Shown piece after piece: positions 1-9,075 of a stretch of DNA of 64,000 bases. A program made the position numbers and the translations under genes. The stretch's first letter is position 1. Each line of letters begins with the position of its first letter. The notes under the pieces are model-generated. The model was not told the origin of the DNA. It saw nothing but the letters and a program-made list of their open reading frames with translations, and searched no databases. This stretch comes from Anaerolineales bacterium (lineage in GTDB: Bacteria > Chloroflexota > Anaerolineae > Anaerolineales > E44-bin32): contig JAFGNH010000012.1 in NCBI GenBank assembly GCA_016927115.1, positions 1 through 64,000 of the forward strand. The letters are read 5' to 3'.

Positions 1-5
1 CGGCA

Positions 6-90
6 GGGGCAGGTTCCAAAGATTCTCCCGAAAACAGGACAGTAAAAAAACAAATGAACCATGAAGTAGAAGGATCCCTGGAACCTGTCC
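6..90. repeat. Inverted repeat flanking the transposase remnant
   Basis: GGGGCAGGTTCCA (6-18) faces TGGAACCTGTCC (79-90). The arms match except for one base and enclose about 60 nt. REP-associated Y1 transposases are often bordered by short palindromes of this kind, and the broken transposase starts about 90 bp downstream, so this is probably a leftover recognition element. No matching arm was found on the far side of the gene. Confidence 0.5.
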
Positions 91-177
91 GTGCAGACCC
101 CGGGAAGTTCAGTTTTTGTTTTTAAACGTTTTCATTGCACGACACGTACACTGATATTTCCGTTGAATAAAATTCCA

Positions 178-763
178 TCCAGGGGGAGACGTACGATATT
201 ATTTCATCAGGGCAGCGTTTTTCACACATTGAATCGGGGGAGCCGGGAAGGCTGATATCTTTAAGGCTGAGGAAGATTACCTGTTTCTTATTGATCTGCT
301 GTATCGCAGCGCCGCACACTCAGATATTTCCATCCTGGTCTAATGCTTAATGCCCAATCATTTTCATTTGCTGTTGAGGCAGGATGGAAATGTACCTGTC
401 AGTGACAATCTGCGCGATACGTTCCCGGTTTACGCCGGATGGTTCAATGAAAAATGTGGCCGCAACGGCAGACTCTTCGAAAGCAGGTCCAAATGCAAAC
501 CTGTCGATCATCAGGTCCAATGTCAATATGTGTGGGCCTATAGTTTTCCTGGTCCTGTTAAGGCAAATATGGAAAGAACTCCTGCGAAATGGAAATATTC
601 CAATGTGGATGAGTGGCTGAACCCCCAAAATTCTCAGGAGGCCCTGAATGCTTTTTTCGGGCAAATGTTCGGTGGGCGGAAAGAATTCGGAGGCTTCCCG
701 GGAAGCCTTGCTCTGGATGCTGTCTGTAAGGTACCAGGTTTTTCTCGCTGCTCTCTGGATTGA
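178..763 (+). pseudogene. Broken REP-associated (Y1, IS200-like) transposase
   Basis: The HUH motif sits in MPNHFHLLLRQ (350-382), the hallmark of RAYT/Transposase_17 proteins, whose DNA-nicking domain uses these histidines as metal ligands. The N-terminal part is readable in a different frame: HQGSVFHTLNRG (205-240) matches the usual family start. It is followed, after a +1 shift near 240-253, by EEDYLFLIDLLYRS in the frame of the HUH motif. A TAA at 341-343 then interrupts that frame just before CLMPNHFH. The C-terminal part keeps family-like GRNGRLFESR and RTPAKWKYSNVDEWL. With one frameshift and one stop codon the gene cannot make an active enzyme. The start is approximate. It may once have mobilised the inverted repeat at 6-90. 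Confidence 0.8.
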
Positions 764-853
764 AGTATTGCCTTTTTGCTGTAATTCCAGCGTTATAAGG
801 TAATTCTTCCGGCCAAATGATGGAAAAATGCCGAATCCTTTGACGAATACCAC

Positions 854-3277
854 ATGCCTCCGTACAATTCAATTGTGATAATACCCGAATCGATTTTCCA
901 ACAGCTTACTAAGGCCCGAATCGCGGCTGATGCCCGTCTGACCACGACCAATTACGCGGATGATCAGATATGGGAGCTGAATCTCACAGGGGGCGAGCCG
1001 GATGCACTGTCTGTCTCTACCAGTTATGGCCTCCGTACCCGTGAGGTTCGACTTTTTCCTGCTTTTAGCCTGAATGGGACCCTGAGGACTTCTCCGGAAG
1101 AATTTGCCCAACCACCTGCTATTAACGCATATTATCCGAATTATGTCCGCGCAAGTTTCTACCCATACAACGCTCTCGAAACACAGGCCGAATACTGGAC
1201 TCCGGAATCAAATACACTGGCCGGCAGATTCTGTTTGGCCAACCATGGCGAGGAGCCTCTGAATATTCAGCTGATCCTTTTTGTCGTTCATCAGGCAGGT
1301 GCAGGTGGCCGAGCTTTTATCAATCATTCAATGGAGGGAGTGAATGTTCTCTCCGGAAGTGCTGGAAACCTGCAGCCGGTAGTTTTCCTTAGTGGGGGAG
1401 CGGTGCCCGCTCAGGCGGTTTTCCCCGGACTGTCGGTCTCTACAATACTGCAGCCAGGGGATCAGAAAACCTGGACCTGGGTGCATGCCGGTTATACCAG
1501 GAAAAAAGAATCCTTTTCAGCATGTCGAAAGTTGATGAAAGAGAACTGGGATGCCAGAGTTGCCTATCTTGAAATGGTGAACGCTGGAATGCTCCAGATT
1601 GAGACAGGCGATCCTGCCTGGGACCAGGCGTTCTATCTCAGTCAGAAAACTGCGCTGGGAAGCTTAATGAGTTCAACGTTCTCACTCCCTCATGACTCCT
1701 ATGTGAATGGAAGGCTTCCTGATCGAGGATACTCTATGGAAGGCCGCGGTCGGGATTACGACTCTTATTGGGGGGGGCAAACAGTTCAGGAAGCATGGTA
1801 TTTGATACCACAACTTATTTATACTGCTCCGGACATGGCAAAAGGTATCATTCTCAATTTTCTGCACCGCCAGCGGCTTGATGGTTTCACTGCCAGTAAA
1901 CCTGGTCTGGCCGGGCAGCGTGATGGGAACCGATGCCCTCCACTGCTGGCAACATTGGTCTGGAAGCTGTATCAGCATACCCGGGATCGCTCTCTTTTGT
2001 TTGCCACACGCGATGGGTTGGTCGCACTTTTTAAAAGCTGGTTCTCTGAGGAACAGGATCTGGATGGAGATGGTTTTCCAGAATGGAATAATGTCTTTCA
2101 CGCAGAATTTGAACACTGGAAGCCTTTCGTTCGCTGGTATTCGTGGGGGCAGGGAATGGAGCTAACCAAGGCGGAAACGATCGATCTGTTATCGTTCCTG
2201 CTCCGGGAGGTAAATGTTTTACAGTTTATCCTGAAGGAAACGGGCGATCTGGAGGGTTGTCTTTTGCTCGATGAAAGAAAAGCGAGCCTTTTGACCCTAT
2301 TGGACGAAAGCTGGCTTGAATCCGAACAGAGCTTTTCCCATCGTGATCGTGATACACATGAAATGTTGAGACCAGAACGGATCGGAAAGGGGAAAGGGGC
2401 GTTTGTTCGCAAACCGGGGCGGGCTTTCGAGCAATCAGTGCGTGTCCTTGCCCGCATCCGCGGCGATGAAAACCTCTCTCGCAATGCTGTGCTGCGGATT
2501 CATGGCAGGGGACATCGGGGACGGGGGCGGATCGAGGAACTTGGCCAGACGGATTTTTCATGGTTCAGGGAATTTGGATCAGTCACCAGCGAAAAAACAT
2601 ACCGGTATATCGAAAAAATCGAAATCCGCGGCCTCAGCAAATCATTCAGCACGGAGCTGCTTGTCCCCGGAACGTTCTGTCTAGACAGCAGTGTGCTTCT
2701 GCCACTCTGGTCGGGCAGCCTTGAACCAGAGAAAGCGCAGCTTCTTATTCAGCAGCTTCTTCAGCCGGATACTTTCTGGCTTTCCGCCGGCATTCCACAA
2801 TGTGCTGCGTCTGAAGCCGGTTTTTCCGGGGAGGAAACGCATGGCTGTGGCGTGGTTTCCATGGTCCGGAATGCACAGATTGGCGAGGGACTGCTGATGT
2901 GTGGATGTCGTGCTGAGGCTGCAGAACTTGTTCAAAAATTAATGAAGGCTGTTACGGAAACATTGCACCGGGATCAGGGTTTCCGCTCGTTTTATGACGC
3001 AGTAAATCATACCGGCTCAGGAAGCCTGGACGCTGTCCAGGGGTTGGCTCCAATCGACCTGTTTCTCAGGACGGTCGGTATCCATTTGATCAGCACCACG
3101 AGTTTTATTATCGATGGATATAATCCATATCCATGGCCTGTAACCGTGCATTGGAAAGGGCTCTCAATCCGGCGGGAACAGGAGTCCACACAGATTATCT
3201 TTCCTGATGGACAGGAACTGGTTCTGGAGGGGGAGGAGAAGCGCCATATTACCCTGTCCCGCTTAAATACTGAATAG
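854..3277 (+). CDS. Six-hairpin ((alpha/alpha)6) glycosidase, GH63/debranching-like
   Basis: This 807-residue protein has an N-terminal beta-rich region (about 1-240) followed by an (alpha/alpha)6 toroid. Typical toroid segments are DSYWGGQTVQEAWYLIPQ near residue 302, DGDGFPEWNN near 403, and FYDAVNHTGSGS near the end, leading into APIDLFLRTVGI. This arrangement resembles GH63 and amylo-alpha-1,6-glucosidase-like enzymes, which hydrolyse alpha-glucosidic or mannosyl bonds. The exact substrate cannot be read from the sequence. There is no signal peptide, so it is probably cytoplasmic and acts on storage glycan or a compatible solute. The ATG at 854 has no good ribosome-binding site, so the true start is uncertain. 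It stands alone, between the transposase remnant and a convergent transporter gene. Confidence 0.65.
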   Translation: MPPYNSIVIIPESIFQQLTKARIAADARLTTTNYADDQIWELNLTGGEPDALSVSTSYGLRTREVRLFPAFSLNGTLRTSPEEFAQPPAINAYYPNYVRASFYPYNALETQAEYWTPESNTLAGRFCLANHGEEPLNIQLILFVVHQAGAGGRAFINHSMEGVNVLSGSAGNLQPVVFLSGGAVPAQAVFPGLSVSTILQPGDQKTWTWVHAGYTRKKESFSACRKLMKENWDARVAYLEMVNAGMLQIETGDPAWDQAFYLSQKTALGSLMSSTFSLPHDSYVNGRLPDRGYSMEGRGRDYDSYWGGQTVQEAWYLIPQLIYTAPDMAKGIILNFLHRQRLDGFTASKPGLAGQRDGNRCPPLLATLVWKLYQHTRDRSLLFATRDGLVALFKSWFSEEQDLDGDGFPEWNNVFHAEFEHWKPFVRWYSWGQGMELTKAETIDLLSFLLREVNVLQFILKETGDLEGCLLLDERKASLLTLLDESWLESEQSFSHRDRDTHEMLRPERIGKGKGAFVRKPGRAFEQSVRVLARIRGDENLSRNAVLRIHGRGHRGRGRIEELGQTDFSWFREFGSVTSEKTYRYIEKIEIRGLSKSFSTELLVPGTFCLDSSVLLPLWSGSLEPEKAQLLIQQLLQPDTFWLSAGIPQCAASEAGFSGEETHGCGVVSMVRNAQIGEGLLMCGCRAEAAELVQKLMKAVTETLHRDQGFRSFYDAVNHTGSGSLDAVQGLAPIDLFLRTVGIHLISTTSFIIDGYNPYPWPVTVHWKGLSIRREQESTQIIFPDGQELVLEGEEKRHITLSRLNTE

Positions 3278-3449
3278 AGTCTCTGGATACTCCGGCATAT
3301 TTTTTCAGTAACCTGTGTTAAATACTGCCTTCGGAAAAATGGATCTGACGAATATTCCTGAGGCGGTTCGATGCCGCCTTCAATACAGAGCAGATTCTGC
3401 TTCTGAAGTGATGGGAAAGTCCGATAGAGGGCAGTTGTGCAGAAGGCGG

Positions 3450-3467
3450 AACGCGATGCGTTTTTTT
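3450..3467 (+). terminator. Possible terminator after the glycosidase
   Basis: AACGC-gat-GCGTT is followed by a run of T, giving a short stem with a U-tract. It lies 170 bp past the stop codon in the convergent gap. The remaining gap sequence (3278-3537) shows only a small AGGCGG/CCGCCT hairpin at 3361-3379. Confidence 0.35.
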
Positions 3468-3537
3468 CACTTCAGGTTGCGATAAGGATGAGTGTTTTTT
3501 TTGGAGTTGGTCCGGGACTGCAATAGAGCCGCTCCGA

Positions 3538-4782
3538 TTAACGCAGCTTCCCTGTTTCAGGAAACCATTTCAGGCTGACTATAGCAGCAAGAAGGCAGAA
3601 GCCTGATGCGATCAGGATTGCACCGGCAACACCAATCGCATCTCCGATAGAGCCATACACCAGAGATCCGATAGGAAGGAACCCACCCAGCGCCCAGGTG
3701 AAGGCACTGAGCACGCGGCCGCGAATTTTATCAGGAACAATAATCTGGATCAATGTGTTGGTAAGCGCAAGGCTAGTAATGAAGGAGAACCCGGCAAAAA
3801 CCAGTGCAATCTGGGAGATGAACTGAACTCTGGAAAAACCGAGAACAACCAGTGAGGCAGAAAGCGTGAAGCGGCTAATAAGCAGGATCCGGCCTTTATG
3901 AATATGATTGCCAAAACCCGCAAGGAGCACAGCTCCGATCAATGCTCCCACACCCTGTGCAGAAACAAGCGCACTAAATCCCTCCGGTCCCGTATTCAAA
4001 ACTTCTACAGCCACTGCAGGAAGCAGAATCAAGTATGGGAAACCCAGCAAGCTGAATATCGCAACCATGGTGACCAGGCCAAATACTTCACGTGTCCTCA
4101 CGAGATAAAGAAGTCCCTCTTTGAGCTGCGCTGTCCCCGAACCTTTCCTGTCGGACTTGATCCCCGGTGGAATGCTGATTCTGAGCAATGCGAAAATCAC
4201 AGCAAGGTAGGAAATCGAGTTTATGGCAAACGCAGGAGCTTCACCGACCGCGGCAACCACAATGCCTGCTGCAGCCGGCCCAAAAATCCGCGCGGCGTTG
4301 AACACGCTTGAGTTGATGGCAATCGCGTTCAGCAGGTCTTCACGGGCGACAAGGTCAATGTAAAACGCCTGGCGGGCCGGCATGTCAAGCGCGCTGACAA
4401 AGCCAAGCAGCAGCGCCAGTATTACAATGTGCCAGTACTGTACGATGTGGAGTGCGGTCAGCACTGCAAGAATAGCTGCAAGGATCATGTAAAGCGTTTG
4501 GGTTGCCAGAAGTATCGTACGCCGTGGCAGCCTGTCAACGATGGGCCCCATAAAGAGCGAGATCAGCAGGATCGGGAAAAAACCGGCAAAAGAGACTACC
4601 CCCAGCTTGAATTGAGAATTGGTTATGCTGTATACGAGCCACTGCTGGGCTGTAGATTGCATCCAGGTGCCGATCAGGGAGACCAACTGGCCAAAGATGA
4701 AAAGGCGGTAATTGCGGTGCTGCATGGCCCGCAAACCTTCGGAGTGAAGCACGCGTATAAACCATTTTGATGAGGCGTTCAT
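3538..4782 (-). CDS. MFS exporter, DHA3/MFS_3 (EntS-like) family
   Basis: About 12 hydrophobic segments span 414 residues. The N-terminus (RNYRLFIFGQLVSLIGTWMQ) is characteristic of MFS_3 transporters, which export siderophores, macrolides or other small molecules using the proton gradient. Between helices 2 and 3 the loop GPIVDRLPRR matches the MFS signature G-x3-D-x-x-x-R-R. The ATG at 4782 is chosen because GGAG lies 5 nt upstream; an ATG at 4797 is also possible. It is the last gene of a minus-strand operon after the thioredoxin-like and AMMECR1 genes (gap 32 bp). The cargo is unknown and the neighbours give no hint of siderophore synthesis. Confidence 0.8.
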   Translation of the reverse strand: MNASSKWFIRVLHSEGLRAMQHRNYRLFIFGQLVSLIGTWMQSTAQQWLVYSITNSQFKLGVVSFAGFFPILLISLFMGPIVDRLPRRTILLATQTLYMILAAILAVLTALHIVQYWHIVILALLLGFVSALDMPARQAFYIDLVAREDLLNAIAINSSVFNAARIFGPAAAGIVVAAVGEAPAFAINSISYLAVIFALLRISIPPGIKSDRKGSGTAQLKEGLLYLVRTREVFGLVTMVAIFSLLGFPYLILLPAVAVEVLNTGPEGFSALVSAQGVGALIGAVLLAGFGNHIHKGRILLISRFTLSASLVVLGFSRVQFISQIALVFAGFSFITSLALTNTLIQIIVPDKIRGRVLSAFTWALGGFLPIGSLVYGSIGDAIGVAGAILIASGFCLLAAIVSLKWFPETGKLR

Positions 4783-4814
4783 GGGTCTCCAGTTCATGTT
4801 GAAATTCTCGATAA

Positions 4815-5411
4815 TCAGGATGAGTCGGCTGCTGAGAGTAATGTTTCATCAAAATGAATAACCTGGTAAGTCAGTACCTCCAGGTCAGGGTGCTTCCAGC
4901 TGTTCCGTGCCAGGCATGCTTTCTGGCAGAGGAATTCCAGGAATTGGACAGGATCGGGCAGTTTTTCCCATACCTGGGGAAGAAAGGTGGATCGCTGGAC
5001 TCCGGAACGGATAAGCACGCCATCCACACCCGGCCGTAAACAGGCGGGGCGCTGCTCTGGTTCAGGGCAGTCCAGGGGTTTTGGTTCGGTGAGGATGGAG
5101 ATTTCGATTGTTATCGAACCCAATTCGTCTGAGGTGACGCGGGGGAAGCGTGGATCCGCAAACGCAGCATCAACTGCATGGCGTTGCACGTCAAGTGCAA
5201 GAGACTCGACAGCCTCAATGGATCCAATACAACCACGCAGCCCGCCATCGATAGTGAGTGTTACAAAAGAAGCGCCGGTTTCACACAGTCCCTGAGGGAG
5301 TGTATCGAGCGGGATAACGGGCTGCGGCTCGTTTAAAACAACAGCTGTTATAGCTTGACGTGCGATGCGTAGCAAGGTGCGTTTGTCCTCTGGTGTGGGG
5401 AAATCTGACAT
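4815..5411 (-). CDS. AMMECR1-domain protein
   Basis: The 198-residue protein is a single AMMECR1 domain, with the signature LRGCIGS and downstream DPRFPRV, ITIEISILTEP and GVDGVLI, and a WEKLPDP segment near the end. In many bacteria AMMECR1 proteins (AmmeMemoRadiSam protein A) sit with a Memo-like protein and a radical SAM enzyme. Neither partner is in this window, so that role is not supported here. The molecular function of the family is not settled. The start has a strong ribosome-binding site (AGGAAGGA). It lies 14 bp after the thioredoxin-like gene and 32 bp before the MFS gene. Confidence 0.85.
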   Translation of the reverse strand: MSDFPTPEDKRTLLRIARQAITAVVLNEPQPVIPLDTLPQGLCETGASFVTLTIDGGLRGCIGSIEAVESLALDVQRHAVDAAFADPRFPRVTSDELGSITIEISILTEPKPLDCPEPEQRPACLRPGVDGVLIRSGVQRSTFLPQVWEKLPDPVQFLEFLCQKACLARNSWKHPDLEVLTYQVIHFDETLLSAADSS

Positions 5412-5425
5412 TGCTTCCTTCCTGA

Positions 5426-5917
5426 TCAGCTATCGGGATGTATGGAATGAAGGCTGTTCAACACTCCTTCTACATCCAGTGTGCCTATGGAGCGGTATAG
5501 CTCGTTCTGGTGTTGATCGAGCACAAGAAAAGTCGGAGTAAAGCGGACGCCGAACTTTTTCACGAGGGGAGCGTAAGACGGGTCGTGAATATTGATCGCT
5601 ACGAAGTTGAGTGTTTGTTCTGTTTCCGACAGGAGCCTGTTCACCAGTGGTTTTGCCGCCATACACGCCAGGCAGTAAGGGCTCTGGAACTGAACAAGGA
5701 CAGGAGTAGTGCCGGCTGTAAGTTGATCCGGGCTCGGCGTTGTTTGACCAGTCTCGAAGGGTTGAAATATCCAGAATGCCAGTGAAAATCCGAGCAGCAG
5801 GGCTCCAACTGCCATCAGGTCATGCTTTGAAAACCCGCGTTGAAGTGTGTAGATCAGCAGCGCCAGGATTGAAAAACCCGCCAGAAGCAGAAAGGAGTAA
5901 TGGTTAATAAACTGCAT
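5426..5917 (-). CDS. Membrane-anchored thioredoxin-fold protein
   Basis: Two hydrophobic segments occur in the first 55 residues, followed by a short linker and a thioredoxin domain with the redox motif CLAC (SPYCLACMAAKP) and the cis-proline loop RFTPTFLV. This suggests an extracytoplasmic disulfide or dithiol oxidoreductase held at the membrane. I start it at 5917 (163 aa), where GAGGA lies 6 nt upstream of ATG. A longer reading to 5992 would cross the candidate promoter and lacks a ribosome-binding site. It is the first gene of a probable three-gene operon with the AMMECR1 and MFS genes. Confidence 0.8.
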   Translation of the reverse strand: MQFINHYSFLLLAGFSILALLIYTLQRGFSKHDLMAVGALLLGFSLAFWIFQPFETGQTTPSPDQLTAGTTPVLVQFQSPYCLACMAAKPLVNRLLSETEQTLNFVAINIHDPSYAPLVKKFGVRFTPTFLVLDQHQNELYRSIGTLDVEGVLNSLHSIHPDS

Positions 5918-5934
5918 TGTTTTCCTCAAAACGA

Positions 5935-5943
5935 ATTGTAGCA
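5935..5943 (-). promoter_or_regulatory. Extended -10 promoter for the thioredoxin operon
   Basis: On the minus strand TGC-TACAAT forms an extended -10 element. No good -35 hexamer is visible. Transcription would begin near 5928, giving a leader of about 11 nt that just includes the ribosome-binding site. Confidence 0.4.
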
Positions 5944-6052
5944 GATGCACGATAAAACCGCATAGGTGGGGTTTTAGAATGGGTGATAGCATGGTCAGAT
6001 CTTCTGTTCAGATTAAAAAGCGAGGAATACTCCTTTAACCTTCGTTCGATCT

Positions 6053-6081
6053 TTGACAACTCACCCTTCCTCCTTTACAAT
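6053..6081 (+). promoter_or_regulatory. Sigma-A-type promoter of the EF-G gene
   Basis: TTGACA (6053-6058), a 17-bp spacer and TACAAT (6076-6081) make a near-consensus promoter. Transcription would start near 6088. This rules out translation from the TTG at 6053 and supports the ATG at 6122. Confidence 0.75.
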
Positions 6082-6121
6082 TCATCAATCAACTATTTCG
6101 GATTGGAAGGACTCCCAGGGA

Positions 6122-8206
6122 ATGAAGGAATACGGAACCAGCAAATTACGCAATGTCGCACTTATTTCACATGGTGGCGGCGGAAAAACTTCTCTTTCGG
6201 AAGCACTTCTGTTTGCAACCGGAGTGATCACAAGGATGGGCAAAGTCGATGACGGCTCTTCGGTCGGAGATTTCGAGGACGAAGAAATTCGACGGACCCT
6301 TTCTCTCTCAACTGCAATGATTCCGCTTGAGTTCAAGGATCAAAAAATCAATATTCTGGACACACCAGGTTATACCGACTTTATTGGTGAAGTAATCTCG
6401 GCTCTCCGTGTTGCCGACAGCGCTATTGTTCTGGTTGATTCGGTGGCAGGTGTGGAAGTGGGTACGGAAATTGTGTGGGAACAGGCAAATGTATTCCACC
6501 TCCCGCGTTTTGTTCTCATCTCCAAGATGGATCGGGATAATGCGAGCTTTGAGCGGGTATTAGCTTCAATTGAGACACTGGATCCGGATGTAACATTTAT
6601 TCCTATCCAGCTTCCATGGGGCGAGAATCAGGATTTTAAGGGTGTGATCGATCTGTTTTCGATGAAGGCACGCCCGGCAGATGGTTCAAAAATGGAACCT
6701 ATTCCAGCAGATTTGCAGGAGGCTGCTGAAGAAGCGCGCATGGTATTGGTTGAGGCTGCTGCTGAAAGTGATGACGCCCTGATCGAAAAATATCTTGAAG
6801 GCGAAGAACTTTCAGCCGAAGAGATTGCACACGGCTTCAAACTTGCTGTCAAGAACGGTTCCTTTGTCCCCGTGCTTGTTTCAGCCGGCACCGCCGGTAT
6901 CGGCTCCATTCCGCTGCTCGAATCAATCCTGTTCCTGCTGCCATCTCCTGAAGATAGCAGCAGCTTTAATTTGTCCGGTGCCGGTGATGCTGAGGAGGAA
7001 GGAACGATCTCCGATGCCGGAAAACTGGCTGCGTATGTCTGGAAAACGACAGCGGATCCATTTGTCGGCAAGCTGACCTATTTCCGGGTGTATTCCGGTG
7101 TGCTTGATGGTGACAGTAAGGTCTACAATATTAACAAGGATACTGAAGAGCGGATGGGCAGCCTGTATACCTTGCGTGGCAAGGAGCAGCTCACAGTCGA
7201 TGTGCTTCATGCTGGTGATCTTGGTGTGGTCGCCAAGCTTAGTGAAACCGCGACAGGCGATACACTGGGCGACAAAAGCCTGAAAGCCACATTGCCGCTG
7301 CCTGTGTATCCAAATGCTCTTTTCTCTGTTGCTGTACATCCCAGGACACAGGCTGATTCCACCAAGATGGGATCCGCTTTAACACGGCTTTGCGAGGAAG
7401 ATCCTACCCTTTCCTGGCACAATGAGCCTGCGACCCGGCAGACAATCCTGCAGGGAATGGGTGACCAGCATATTGATGTGGCCATCCGAAAGGCTGAAAG
7501 CAAATTCCAGGTTGGCCTTGAGACAGAAATTCCCAAGGTGCCCTATAAAGAAACGATCACACGCGCCGGGCAATCGCAGTACCGCCATAAGAAGCAGACC
7601 GGTGGTGCCGGGCAGTTCGGCGAAGTCCATCTGCGAGTCGAACCTATCAAGGACGAAGAGGAAGATTTCATTTTCAAGAATGAAGTCTTCGGTGGCGCAG
7701 TCTCCCAAGGTTATATGCCTGCTATTGAAAAAGGTGTCCGCAGTGTTATGCGGGATGGCGTTATGGCTGGCTATCCGATCGAGAAAGTGCTGGTCGCAGT
7801 GATTGACGGTAAGGAACACCCTGTTGATTCCAAAGCAGTTGCGTTTGAAATTGCCGGGCGGGAAGCCTTCAAACTTGCCTTCCATGAAGCCGGGCCCGTG
7901 TTTCTTGAACCAATCATGCATCTCCGTGTGATTGTGCCGGAAGCGAACATGGGTGATATCCTGGGTGACCTGAACACCCGCCGGGCTCGTGTCCAGGGTA
8001 TGGAAACAGAGCGCGGCCATAGTGTAGTTACAGCGGATGTGCCGCTGGCGGAAATTCAGCGTTATACGACTGACATGCGCTCGATGACCGGCGGCCGCGG
8101 TATGTTTTCCATGAAATTGAAAAGCTACGAGGTTGTACCGACGCACGTGGCTGAGCAAATTATCCAGGCTGCCCGAAAAGAAAAGGACAACTCGGAAAAC
8201 GACTGA
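6122..8206 (+). CDS. EF-G-like translational GTPase
   Basis: The 694-residue protein has the full EF-G domain order: GTPase domain, beta-barrel domain II, then domains III to V (YKETITRAGQSQYRHKKQTG opens domain IV). It should act on ribosomes in translocation or recycling. The P-loop is HGGGGKTS (17-24), as in the second-type EF-G group. Two residues differ from canonical EF-G: the G3 motif is DTPGYTDF (80-87), with Tyr where the catalytic His normally stands, and G4 is SKMD (134-137) instead of NKMD. The ATG at 6122 has GGAAGG 11 nt upstream and lies after the promoter. Whether the genome also has a canonical fusA cannot be seen here; no str operon is nearby. Confidence 0.9.
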   Translation: MKEYGTSKLRNVALISHGGGGKTSLSEALLFATGVITRMGKVDDGSSVGDFEDEEIRRTLSLSTAMIPLEFKDQKINILDTPGYTDFIGEVISALRVADSAIVLVDSVAGVEVGTEIVWEQANVFHLPRFVLISKMDRDNASFERVLASIETLDPDVTFIPIQLPWGENQDFKGVIDLFSMKARPADGSKMEPIPADLQEAAEEARMVLVEAAAESDDALIEKYLEGEELSAEEIAHGFKLAVKNGSFVPVLVSAGTAGIGSIPLLESILFLLPSPEDSSSFNLSGAGDAEEEGTISDAGKLAAYVWKTTADPFVGKLTYFRVYSGVLDGDSKVYNINKDTEERMGSLYTLRGKEQLTVDVLHAGDLGVVAKLSETATGDTLGDKSLKATLPLPVYPNALFSVAVHPRTQADSTKMGSALTRLCEEDPTLSWHNEPATRQTILQGMGDQHIDVAIRKAESKFQVGLETEIPKVPYKETITRAGQSQYRHKKQTGGAGQFGEVHLRVEPIKDEEEDFIFKNEVFGGAVSQGYMPAIEKGVRSVMRDGVMAGYPIEKVLVAVIDGKEHPVDSKAVAFEIAGREAFKLAFHEAGPVFLEPIMHLRVIVPEANMGDILGDLNTRRARVQGMETERGHSVVTADVPLAEIQRYTTDMRSMTGGRGMFSMKLKSYEVVPTHVAEQIIQAARKEKDNSEND

Positions 8207-8223
8207 TTGAATCGGGTTCCTCA

Positions 8224-8250
8224 AGGGGCCGGGCAACCCCGGCCTCTTGT
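8224..8250 (+). terminator. Hairpin after the EF-G gene
   Basis: AGGGGCCGGG and CCCGGCCTCT form a 10-bp stem with a four-base loop, followed by a broken T-rich stretch. It may be an intrinsic terminator or attenuate read-through into the next gene, whose ATG is only 18 bp away. Confidence 0.55.
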
Positions 8251-8267
8251 CTCTTAAGGTGGAAACC

Positions 8268-8645
8268 ATGCGAAAAACCACACCTGTTCTTTTTCTCCTT
8301 TCCCTGGCTGGCGCAGTACTGGGGCTGTGGTTGACTGCCGAAGGGGTTTACGCCAGTTTTTCCGGTTCGTTCCTGACATCAGGTGGATTGTGGCAGGATG
8401 CTGCCCGGGCTGCAGGTTTAGGTCCGCATCAGTTGTACTGGCCGTTGGTATGGCTTGGACTTAACTGGATCGGCGTTCTGCTTGCTGTCTGGACTCAATC
8501 GAGCTGGCGCTATACTGCTGTTCTTGTTGCAGCAGTTCTCTCCCTTTTCTTTCTGGGATGGGGAACAGTGCTGGCTGCGACAGCCCTGCTGTGTGTTGTG
8601 ACCCCATCCGGGCGGAGGCTGCTTCGTGATCAGGAACCAGGATGA
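8268..8645 (+). CDS. Small membrane protein of unknown function
   Basis: The 125-residue protein has four hydrophobic stretches, with a Gly/Trp-rich loop between the first and second, and ends in a basic tail (SGRRLLRDQEPG). I do not recognise a family. The start at 8268 follows AAGGTGGA at a good distance. Its end overlaps the next gene by 20 bp, so the two are probably translated together. It follows the EF-G gene by 61 bp and may share its transcript by read-through. Confidence 0.6.
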   Translation: MRKTTPVLFLLSLAGAVLGLWLTAEGVYASFSGSFLTSGGLWQDAARAAGLGPHQLYWPLVWLGLNWIGVLLAVWTQSSWRYTAVLVAAVLSLFFLGWGTVLAATALLCVVTPSGRRLLRDQEPG

Positions 8646-9024
8646 ACTTTCACCGGAGTATGATTTCCGCCCGTTGAAGTTTTTTTCAGAAGAGATTCAG
8701 GTTATTTTCAATAAAAGACCGGTTTTTACCAAACGGCCCGATGCGCCGAATGCTTTTATACATAATGGGCAGCGTTTTTCGATCAGGCAGGTACTCTCCC
8801 AATGGCACAGTTTTGAGCGCAAGGGCCGGATGGCTTTGAATATGAAAACACCCCACCTGGAATCGGCGCGCCGGAAAGGATCATGGGGTGTGGGGCGCTT
8901 TTACTTCCGGATACAGACAGAAAAAGACCGCTATTTCGATCTCTATTACGACCGCGCTCCGGAATTAGCATCGGATAGACAAGGCCACTGGTTCCTGTGG
9001 CGTGAGCTGGAAAAACTATCCTGA
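8626..9024 (+). CDS. Small cytosolic protein, possibly DUF6504-like
   Basis: The 132-residue protein is soluble and basic and ends in a WFLWRELEKL segment. A run of the form 'FIHNGQRFSIRQVLSQWHSF' looks like small bacterial domains annotated DUF6504. That match is from memory and tentative. The start is GTG at 8626, supported by GGCGGAGG 7 nt upstream inside the preceding gene. The role is unknown. Confidence 0.55.
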   Translation: MIRNQDELSPEYDFRPLKFFSEEIQVIFNKRPVFTKRPDAPNAFIHNGQRFSIRQVLSQWHSFERKGRMALNMKTPHLESARRKGSWGVGRFYFRIQTEKDRYFDLYYDRAPELASDRQGHWFLWRELEKLS

Positions 9025-9075
9025 ACTCCTGCCTTCAGCCCGGGACGGGATGTATCTGCCTCAATCGGGCTGCTT

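Noticed and set aside
5917..5992. Longer N-terminus for the thioredoxin-like protein
   Set aside because: It would start upstream of the candidate promoter and lacks a ribosome-binding site.
7379..8281. 300-codon antisense frame over the EF-G gene
   Set aside because: It lies entirely opposite a strong gene, has no family motif or ribosome-binding site, and is explained by codon composition.
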